NCBI GenBank assembly: GCA_031426815.1
Contig: JASJPG010000151.1
Coordinates: 1 to 11,766, forward strand
Direction: 5' to 3'
Source: PFJX01 sp031426815
GTDB taxonomy: Bacteria; Pseudomonadota; Gammaproteobacteria; Burkholderiales; Thiobacillaceae
Length of the DNA stretch: 11,766 bases
This document shows, in pieces, positions 1-9,500 of this stretch. The notes under the pieces were generated by a model. That model saw only the letters and a list, made by a program, of their open reading frames with translations. It was not told where the DNA came from and ran no database searches. The position numbers and the translations under genes were made by a program. How positions within the stretch are numbered: the stretch's first letter is position 1; every line of letters starts with the position of its first letter.

Positions 1-2216
<2,216 letters not shown>

Positions 2217-2222
2217 AGGAGG
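2217..2222 (+). promoter_or_regulatory. Ribosome binding site of treZ, deciding a TTG start
   Basis: AGGAGG begins directly after the treS stop codon (TGA at 2214-2216) and lies 6 nt before TTG at 2229. The first ATG of the frame, at 2250, would be 27 nt away, outside the normal distance. The sequence therefore favours TTG. Because the site touches the upstream stop, translation of the two genes is probably coupled. Confidence 0.75.
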
Positions 2223-2228
2223 AGCGGT

Positions 2229-4043
2229 TTGCCGACAAGACGACACGACATGCCGTTCGGCACGCGGATCACCGAATCCGGCGTGCGCTTTCGCCTGTGG
2301 GCGCCCGACCTCGGTCAGGTCGGCTTATGCCTCGAACCCGGCCAGGACGCGTTGCCCATGGCAGCGCACGGCGAAGGCTGGTTCGAACTGACCGTGGCCG
2401 ATGCCGGCGCCGGCGCGCGCTACCGCTTCGAGGTCAACGACGCGTTGCGCGTGCCCGATCCCGCCGCGCGTTACAACCCGGACGACGTGCATGCCGCCAG
2501 CGAAGTAATCGACCCGAGCGCCTTCGTCTGGCGCGATGCGGCCTGGCGCGGGCGGCCGTGGCACGAAGCGGTGCTGTACGAAGTGCATGTCGGCACCTTC
2601 TCGCCGGAAGGCACCTTCGCCGGCGTCATGCAACGCCTCGACTACCTGGTCGAACTCGGCGTGACCGCGCTGGAACTGATGCCGGTGGCGGATTTTCCCG
2701 GTACGCGCGACTGGGGTTACGACGGTGTCCTGCCGTTCGCGCCGGACAGCCGCTACGGTCGCCCGGAAGACCTCAAAGCGCTGATCGAAGCCGCCCATCT
2801 GCGCGGCCTGATGGTGCTGCTGGACGTGGTCTACAACCACTTCGGCCCGGAAGGAAACTACCTGCACGTCTACGCCCAACCGTTTTTCAGCGAGCGCCGG
2901 CAGACCCCCTGGGGTGCCGCCATCGCCTTCGACGGGCCGCGCCCGGTGCGCGAATTCTTCCTGCACAACGCGCTGTACTGGCTGCAGGAATACCACCTGG
3001 ACGGCCTCCGCCTGGACGCGGTGCATGCGATCTTCGACACCAGCCCGCGCCACTTCCTCGACGAATTGTCGGCCTGCGTCAGAGCCGCCATCGGCAACCA
3101 GCGCGAAGTCCACCTGATCCTGGAAAACGACGCCAACCAGGCGCGCTACCTCGGCGACGACGGCTATCGCGCGCAATGGAACGACGACCTGCACCACGCC
3201 CTGCATGTGCTGTGCACCGGCGAAAGCGACGGCTATTACGCCGACTACGCGGCCGCGCCGCTGCACCACCTTGGCCGCAGCCTGGCGCAAGGCTACGCCT
3301 GGCAAGGAGAAATCTCGGCCTATCGCGACGGCAATCCCCGCGGCGAAGCCAGCGCGCACCTGCCGGCGCAAGCCTTCGTCGCCTTCCTGCAAAGCCACGA
3401 CCAGATCGGCAACCGCGCCTACGGCGAACGCATTGCCCAGCTTGCCGGCAAACCAGCGCTGCGCGCGGCGGCCGCGATCTATCTGCTGGCGCCGTCGATT
3501 CCGATGCTGTTCATGGGCGAAGAATTCGCCGCCGCGACCCCTTTCCCGTTCTTCTGCGACTTCGGCGGCAACGACCGCGACAAAGAACTGCGCGCGGCGG
3601 TGACGCAAGGCCGCCGCCGCGAGTTCGCCCGCTTCGCCCGCTACGCCGACGCGGCAGCGCAGGCCGCAATTCCCGACCCCAACCGCCTGGAAACCTTTCT
3701 CGCCGCCCGGCTCGATTGGGACTGCCTGGACCAGCCGGAACATGCCGAGTGGCTGGCCTACTACCGCACTTTGCTGCTACTGCGGCGCGACATGATCGTG
3801 CCGCGCCTGCCTGGCATGGCCGGGGGAGCAGGGCAGTTCGAGGTATTGCCGAGCGGCTTGCTGCAAGTGCGGTGGCGCCTGGGCGACGGCTCGACGTTGC
3901 GGCTGCTGGCGAATTTATCGAACGCGGTGCGGGAAGGCGTGCCGCCCGACGGCCGTACCCTGTTCACTACGGATGAAATGGTGAATGGCGAACTGCCGCC
4001 CTGGTCGGTGTTGTGGACTCTGCAAGAGGGCGGCGACGGGTAG
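2229..4043 (+). CDS. treZ: Malto-oligosyltrehalose trehalohydrolase
   Basis: This 604-residue protein has the usual length of TreZ, the cytoplasmic GH13 enzyme that cleaves the alpha-1,4 bond next to the trehalosyl end of malto-oligosyltrehalose and releases trehalose. Residues 8-95 form an N-terminal CBM48/E-set domain (GVRFRLWAPDLGQVGL). The GH13 barrel follows from about residue 110 (AVLYEVHVGTFSPEGTF, LDVVYNHFGPEGNYL). Catalytic residues are visible in the expected order: nucleophile Asp263 in GLRLDAVHAI, acid/base Glu299 in LILENDAN, and the third Asp391 in LQSHDQIGNRAYGER. A beta-sandwich C-terminal domain ends the protein. The TTG start at 2229 was chosen for its well-spaced AGGAGG; an ATG at 2250 (MPFGTRITESG) is the alternative and removes only seven residues. 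It is likely cotranscribed with treS. Its partner TreY is encoded 2.5 kb downstream as part of a MalQ-TreY fusion, with a signalling gene in between. No key residue is missing. Confidence 0.96.
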   Translation: MPTRRHDMPFGTRITESGVRFRLWAPDLGQVGLCLEPGQDALPMAAHGEGWFELTVADAGAGARYRFEVNDALRVPDPAARYNPDDVHAASEVIDPSAFVWRDAAWRGRPWHEAVLYEVHVGTFSPEGTFAGVMQRLDYLVELGVTALELMPVADFPGTRDWGYDGVLPFAPDSRYGRPEDLKALIEAAHLRGLMVLLDVVYNHFGPEGNYLHVYAQPFFSERRQTPWGAAIAFDGPRPVREFFLHNALYWLQEYHLDGLRLDAVHAIFDTSPRHFLDELSACVRAAIGNQREVHLILENDANQARYLGDDGYRAQWNDDLHHALHVLCTGESDGYYADYAAAPLHHLGRSLAQGYAWQGEISAYRDGNPRGEASAHLPAQAFVAFLQSHDQIGNRAYGERIAQLAGKPALRAAAAIYLLAPSIPMLFMGEEFAAATPFPFFCDFGGNDRDKELRAAVTQGRRREFARFARYADAAAQAAIPDPNRLETFLAARLDWDCLDQPEHAEWLAYYRTLLLLRRDMIVPRLPGMAGGAGQFEVLPSGLLQVRWRLGDGSTLRLLANLSNAVREGVPPDGRTLFTTDEMVNGELPPWSVLWTLQEGGDG

Positions 4044-4082
4044 CGGGTACGCAACCGCGGCAAGGCAAGGCGGCTGCGGCGC

Positions 4083-4098
4083 TATGTCTTTAGACATA
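4083..4098 (+). repeat. Short palindrome between treZ and the diguanylate cyclase gene
   Basis: Two perfect 7-bp arms, TATGTCT and AGACATA, flank a TT centre and lie 29 nt before the ATG at 4128. As RNA it would be a 6-bp stem with a 4-nt loop, with no following T-tract, so it is a poor intrinsic terminator. A dimeric regulator's operator is the other possibility. It is A/T-rich within a GC-rich gap (4044-4127) in which no convincing -35/-10 promoter was recognised. Confidence 0.45.
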
Positions 4099-4127
4099 AG
4101 TCCTTCATCTGCCGGTAACATTTGCAC

Positions 4128-6374
4128 ATGCTACAAATTTCCACCGCGAACGAGTTCGCCGAGCGCCTCTCCACGTTGATCGAAGCGATGCCCGATGCCA
4201 TTTTTTTCAAGGATGGCGAGGGGCGTTGGCGCGTGGTGAACACGGCCGGCCTGCGCCTGTTCAATCTGATCGGGCAGCGTTGGGAAGGCATGACGGACCT
4301 TGAACTGGCGCAGCTCTACCCGGCGCTGGCCGAGGTCTTCACCGCCTGCCAGCGCGAAGACGAAGCGGCCTGGGCACTGCGGGCGCGGCATGACTCGTTG
4401 GAAAGCGTTCCGAACACGCTCAGCGGCGAGTTGCAAACCTTCGAAGTGACCAAGCTGCCCCTGTTCCATGCCGACGGCAGCCGGCGCGGCCTGGTCGTCA
4501 TCGGTCGGGACATCACCGAACGCAAGCGGCTGGAGGCGACCGCACTCCGCCAACACACCAGCTTCCGCCATCTGAGCGAAATCGCCGCCCTGTCGCATCT
4601 GCCGCTGGCCGAGCAGTTCAGGCAGGCGCTCGCGCTCGGCGCGGCGCATCTGGGGCTGGAATTCGGCATCATCAGCCATATCGAAGCGGACACTTACCAC
4701 GTCGTGTCCCAGGTTTCGCCGCCCGGCACCTTGCAGGACGGGCAGACATTTCCGTTCGGCCAGACCTATTGCAACATGACCATCGCGCAGGACGACATCC
4801 TGGCCATCGACGCGATGGGGAGTTCCGCGTATCGGGGCCACCCCTGTTACCAAACGTTCCAGCTGGAAAGCTATATCGGCGCGCCGACCCGGGTCGGCGG
4901 GACGATCTATGGCACCGTCAATTTCAGCTCGCAGCATCCCTATCACCGCCCGTTCGACGACGGCGACAAGGAATTCGTCCAGTTGCTCGCCCGCTGGGTG
5001 GAATCGGCGATCGAACGCAGCCGGGTCGAACAGCGGCTGATCGAGAGCGAACTGCAGCTGCGCACGATCATCGAGAACGAACCCGAGTGCGTGAAGATGC
5101 TGTCCGCCGACGGCACCTTGCAGAAAATGAACCGCGCCGGCCTCGACATGATCGACGCGCATTCGCTGGAGCAGGTCATCGGCACCTCGGTCGCCGACAT
5201 CGTCACGCCGAAATATCGCCAACGTTTCAAGAAGCTGACCAAGCAGGTTTTCGAGGGCAAGCCCGGTCGGCTGGAATTCGAGATACGCAGCTTGAAAGGC
5301 GCGCATCGCTGGCTGGAAACCAACGCCGTGCCGCTGGCCGATGCCGCGGGCAACGTCGTTTCACTGTTGAGCATCACGCGCGATATCAGCGAACGCAAAC
5401 AGGCGGAATCCGCCTTGCGCGAAAGCGAGAAGCGCTTCCGCGACACGCTGGAATATGCCCCGATCGGCATGTCCGTCACCACGCTGGACGGGCGCATCGT
5501 CCTGGCGAACCGCGCCCTCTGTCAGATCCTGGGTTACGAAAAAGACGCGCTGGAGAACCTGTCGTTCCGGGATTTCACGCATCCCGAAGACATCGAGCAA
5601 TCCGTCGTCAACATGCAACAGATCCTGGCCGGCGAGATCGATTCCTATCAACTGGAAAAACGCTATCTGCACAAGAACGGCGCGACCATCTGGGCGCAAC
5701 TGACCGTTTCGCTGCTGCGCGACACCGCCGGCGTACCGCTCAATTTCATCGCCCAGATCGAGGACATCTCCGGCCGCAAGCGCGACCAGGAAGAAATCCA
5801 CCGCCTTGCCTATTACGACACGCTGACCGGCCTGCCCAACCGCCGGCTGTTGATGGACCGCTTCAACCAGGCGCTCACCCAGGCCAAGCGTTTCCACCGC
5901 TCCCTTGCGGTCATGTACCTGGACCTGGACCGTTTCAAGGACGTCAACGACCAACTCGGCCACGATGTCGGCGACGAACTCCTGATCGCCGTCGCCGCGC
6001 GTTTGAACGCGTGCGTGCGCAACGTGGATACCGTCTCCCGCCAAGGCGGCGATGAATTCATCGTCATCCTCACCGAAATCAGCCAGCCGCAGGACGCCGA
6101 GCGGGTCGCCTGCAAGATCCTCGACAGCCTGGCCATGCCCGTCACGATCGGCGAACAACGGCTGAGTATCACCACCAGCATCGGCATCGCCGTGCTGCCC
6201 ATCGCCGGCACGGCAAGCGCCGGCGAACTGCTGAAGCAGGCCGATATGGCCATGTATGCAGCAAAGGACGCCGGCCGCAATCAGTACCGGTTCTGTTGCT
6301 GCCCGACCGGCTACGTTTCGACCCAATGCATCAGCAGCGGCATGAACCTCCCGGTCGGGAGTGAGTTTTCGTAG
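4128..6374 (+). CDS. Soluble PAS-GAF-PAS-PAS-GGDEF diguanylate cyclase
   Basis: This 748-residue protein should make cyclic-di-GMP from two GTP in response to signals sensed in the cytoplasm; I see no signal peptide or membrane segment. Domains in order: PAS1 about residues 10-135 (MPDAIFFKDGEGRWRVVN, ending DITERKRLE), GAF about 145-300 (GTIYGTVNFSS), PAS2 about 310-428 (ending DISERKQAE), PAS3 about 432-555 (ending DISGRKRDQ), and GGDEF about 560-722. The active site is a canonical GGDEF at residues 640-644. The inhibitory I-site RxxD is intact (RNVD, 631-634), so product feedback inhibition is expected. The GAF domain has cysteines at 215 (TYCNMT) and 240 (HPCYQ). No EAL phosphodiesterase domain follows. 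After YRF at 720-722 the protein ends in an odd 26-residue tail beginning CCCPTGY, encoded by an inverted-repeat segment. ATG 4128 was chosen; a TTG at 4122 in the same frame is possible, and neither has a strong ribosome binding site. The signal sensed cannot be read from the sequence. Confidence 0.93.
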   Translation: MLQISTANEFAERLSTLIEAMPDAIFFKDGEGRWRVVNTAGLRLFNLIGQRWEGMTDLELAQLYPALAEVFTACQREDEAAWALRARHDSLESVPNTLSGELQTFEVTKLPLFHADGSRRGLVVIGRDITERKRLEATALRQHTSFRHLSEIAALSHLPLAEQFRQALALGAAHLGLEFGIISHIEADTYHVVSQVSPPGTLQDGQTFPFGQTYCNMTIAQDDILAIDAMGSSAYRGHPCYQTFQLESYIGAPTRVGGTIYGTVNFSSQHPYHRPFDDGDKEFVQLLARWVESAIERSRVEQRLIESELQLRTIIENEPECVKMLSADGTLQKMNRAGLDMIDAHSLEQVIGTSVADIVTPKYRQRFKKLTKQVFEGKPGRLEFEIRSLKGAHRWLETNAVPLADAAGNVVSLLSITRDISERKQAESALRESEKRFRDTLEYAPIGMSVTTLDGRIVLANRALCQILGYEKDALENLSFRDFTHPEDIEQSVVNMQQILAGEIDSYQLEKRYLHKNGATIWAQLTVSLLRDTAGVPLNFIAQIEDISGRKRDQEEIHRLAYYDTLTGLPNRRLLMDRFNQALTQAKRFHRSLAVMYLDLDRFKDVNDQLGHDVGDELLIAVAARLNACVRNVDTVSRQGGDEFIVILTEISQPQDAERVACKILDSLAMPVTIGEQRLSITTSIGIAVLPIAGTASAGELLKQADMAMYAAKDAGRNQYRFCCCPTGYVSTQCISSGMNLPVGSEFS
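6302..6359 (+). repeat. Perfect 9-bp inverted repeat at the 3' end of the cyclase gene
   Basis: CCCGACCGG at 6302-6310 is the exact reverse complement of CCGGTCGGG at 6351-6359, with a 40-nt spacer. A run of four T follows at 6366-6369, and the cyclase stop codon lies at 6372-6374. It could act as a long-looped transcription terminator or be the end of a small dispersed element. It encodes the atypical C-terminal tail of the cyclase, which suggests that it was acquired after the coding region. Confidence 0.5.
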
Positions 6375-6550
6375 GGTGCGCATGGCGCAGGGCCCGGCCG
6401 ATTTCGTGCTGTTCGTCAAATGCCCGCCGTTACCAGATTCCACTTGAGTAGGTTCCTTACCCCATCGTCCTGATCGTGGCGAACGCTCGCCGGCCGGCGT
6501 GGTCAATCTGGGCGCACGCACTCAATTACTCGAATGCAAGGGGGTGAGCG
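6375..6550. other. Intergenic region with two small palindromes, no gene seen
   Basis: This 176-nt gap has no plausible gene. It holds TGCGC-ATG-GCGCA (6377-6389), within a GTAGGGTGCGCATGGCGCAG context that resembles intergenic repeat sequences, and a perfect 12-bp palindrome CGCCGGCCGGCG at 6488-6499 immediately after a weak GGCGA/TCGCC hairpin. These could end transcription of the cyclase gene or carry the promoter of the malQ-treY gene, but no clear -35/-10 pair was recognised. Confidence 0.4.
6538..6545 (+). promoter_or_regulatory. Ribosome binding site of malQ-treY
   Basis: AAGGGGGT lies 5 nt before ATG 6551 and is an acceptable Shine-Dalgarno sequence. It supports ATG 6551 as the start, which also gives the N-terminus expected of proteobacterial MalQ. 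Confidence 0.55.
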
Positions 6551-9500
6551 ATGGGCGAACACCTCGACCGGCTCTGCGAACGTTGCGGCATCCTGCCGGA
6601 ATACTGCGATATCTGGGGTCAGGCGCATGTCGCGTCGGCGGCGACGAAGCGGGCTTTGCTGGCCGCGATGGGGTTCGTGCTGGATGACGAAGCCGCGCTT
6701 GCCGCCGCGTTGCGCGCGTTCGACCGGCGCGATTGGGCGCGGCCGTTGCCGCCGGTGCAGGTGGTGCGCGTGGCGGAGCGGCCTTACTGGGTCGCCTTTG
6801 CGTTGCCCGAGTCGACGCCGAACGAGACCTGGCGCTGGCGGCTGCAGCGGGAATCCGGCGAGACGGACGGCGGAGAATTTGTCCCCGCGGAGTTGGCGGA
6901 AGTCGGCCGCCAGGCACTCGACGGCGTGACGTTCATCCGGCGCGAGCTGAGCCTCGATCTGGCGTTGGAGCCGGGTTATCACCGTTTCAGTTTGGAGAAC
7001 GCGGGCGGCGAACTGGCCGCCATGTCGTTCATCGTTGCGCCGCAAACCTGCTATCTGCCGCCGGCGATTCAGGGCGACGGGCGGGTGTGGGGCTTCGCGG
7101 CGCAGCTATATGGCGTGCGTTCCGAGCGCAACTGGGGCATCGGTGATTTCGGCGATCTGCACCGCATGCTGGAATTCTGCGGCGAAGCGGGCGCGGCGAC
7201 CGTGCTGCTCAACCCGCTGCATGCGCTGTTTCCGCACGCGCCGGAGCATGCCAGCCCGTACAGTCCGTCGAATCGGGCCTGGTTCAACATCCTGTATCTC
7301 GATGTGCCGGGCATCGCCGATTTCGCCGACTGCGAAGAGGCGCGCGCGCTGCTGCATTCGCCGCCGTTTCAGGCGCGGCTGCGGGCGTTGCGCGCGGCGC
7401 CGCAGGTGGACTATCGCGGTGTCGCGGAAGTGAAGCTGCAGCAGCTCGAACTGCTCTACGCGCATTTCCGCGCCAACCATCTGGCCGGCGACAGCGAGCG
7501 GGCGCGGGAATTTCGCGCGTTCCAGGCGGAACACGGCGAGCGGCTGGCGCAGCAGGCCTTGTTCGAGGCGCTGCAAGCCCACTTCCATGCCGAGGATGCC
7601 GGCGTGTGGGGTTGGCCGGCCTGGCCGGAGGACTACCGCGACCCGGATTCGGCGGAAGTGGCGGCGTTTCGCGACAGCCAGCCGGAACGCGTCGAGTTCT
7701 ACGCCTGGCTGCAATGGCAGGCGGCGCAGCAACTGGCGGCGGCCGGCACGCGCTCGTGGGAACTGGGGCTGGGCGTCGGCGTCATGCTCGACCTTGCTGT
7801 CGGCGTGGCGGAGGGCGGCGCGGCGACCTGGATGCAGCGCGAGTTGTATGCGCTGGGCGCGTCCACCGGCGCGCCGCCGGACGAGATCAACCGCATCGGC
7901 CAGGATTGGGGCTTGCCGCCGTGGATTCCGTGGCGACTGCGCGAGGCGGCGTATGCGCCGTTCATCGAATTGCTGCGCGCCAACATGCGCGATGCCGGCG
8001 CCTTGCGGATGGATCACGTCATGGGCTTGTACCGCCTGTTCTGGGTGGCGCGCGGGCAGCCGGCGACGGACGGCGCCTATGTCGCCTACCCGTTCGCGGA
8101 CCTGCTCGGCATCCTGGCACTGGAGAGCCGGCGCAACCGTTGTCTGGTGCTGGGCGAGGATCTCGGCACGGTGCCGGACGCGGTGCGCGAGGCGCTGACG
8201 CCACTGCGCGTGCTGTCCACCCGGCTGCTTTATTTCGAGCGCGCGGACGCCGGCCATCTGAAGCCGCCGCGCGACTTTCCGACGCATGCTTCGGCGGCGG
8301 TGACCAGCCACGATCTGCCGACGCTGGCGGGCTACTGGCAGGGGCTGGATATCGAGCTGCGCGAGCGGCTGCATCTGTTTCCCGACCCGGACACGCGCAA
8401 TCAGCAGGTGATCGAGCGGGCGCAGGACCGTGCCCAACTGCTGCTGGCGCTGGAGGGCGAGGGCGTGTTGCCGGCGGGTGGCGGCATGCACCCGGAGGCC
8501 TACCCGGAAATGACCGGCGAACTGGCGGCGGCGATCTACACCTATCTGGCGCGGGCGCCGTCGAAGCTGCTGCTGGTGCAGATGGAGGATGCGTTCGGCG
8601 CGCGCGAGCCGCCCAACCTGCCCGGCACGACGCATCCGACCTATCCGTGCTGGCGGCTGAAGCTGCCGCTTAATCTGGAGGCGTGGCCGGGTACCGCCTG
8701 GCTGCAGGGCATCGTCCAGATGCTGCGGCGCGAGCGGCCGCCGCAGCATCTGCCCGGTCCCGCCGGAGACGTCGGCGAGGGCGTGCGCCTGTCGATTCCG
8801 CGCGCGACCTATCGATTGCAACTGCATCGCGACTTCAACCTGCGCCAGGCCAGGGCGCTGCTGCCCTATCTGGACGAACTCGGCATCAGCCACTGTTATC
8901 TGTCGCCGATCCTGAAGGCGCGCCCGGGCAGCCGCCACGGCTACGACATCACCGACCACAGCAGCCTCAATCCGGAGATTGCCGCCGCCGAGGATTTCGA
9001 GCAGTTCGTGGCGGCGCTGAAACGGCGCGGCATGGGCCAGATCATGGACCTGGTGCCGAATCACATGGGCATCATGGGCGCCGACAACGCCTGGTGGCTG
9101 GACGTGCTGGAGAACGGCCCGGCTTCGCGCTATGCCGACTATTTCGATATCGACTGGTATGCCCGCGGCGACGACCTGTCCGGGCGGGTGTTGCTGCCGG
9201 TGCTGGGCGACCATTACGGCACGGTGCTGGAGCAGGGCGAGCTCCGGCTGATCTTCGACGTCGAGCCGGGCGAGTTCAGCGTGTGCTATTTCGAGCACCG
9301 TTTTCCGGTCGACCCGCGCGAATATCCGCGCATCCTGGGCGACGGCCTGGCGCGCCTGCAGGGGCGTCTGGGCGCCGACGATGCGCTGCTGTCGGAGTAT
9401 CAATCGTTGCTCACCGCGTTCGGCCATCTGCCCGCGCGCGACCGGGCCAGCGCAGATGCGGTGGCGGAACGGGCGCGCGACAAGGAGGTGCACAAGCGCC

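Noticed and set aside
4092..4118. A sigma-28-like promoter ahead of the cyclase gene (GCCGGTAA at 4111-4118)
   Set aside because: Seven of eight bases match the -10 consensus GCCGATAA, but no acceptable -35 box lies at the right distance. The element also ends only 9 nt before the ATG, leaving almost no leader.
6375..6550. Remnant of an EAL phosphodiesterase domain downstream of the GGDEF domain
   Set aside because: I read all forward frames of the gap and saw no EAL-domain motif, only repeats and short meaningless frames.
8764..8786. An internal start (GTG 8783) that could make TreY alone from the fusion gene
   Set aside because: The nearest purine-rich sequence (GAGGG) lies almost directly against the GTG, so spacing is wrong, and the GGAG further upstream is too far away. 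No good internal ribosome binding site is present.
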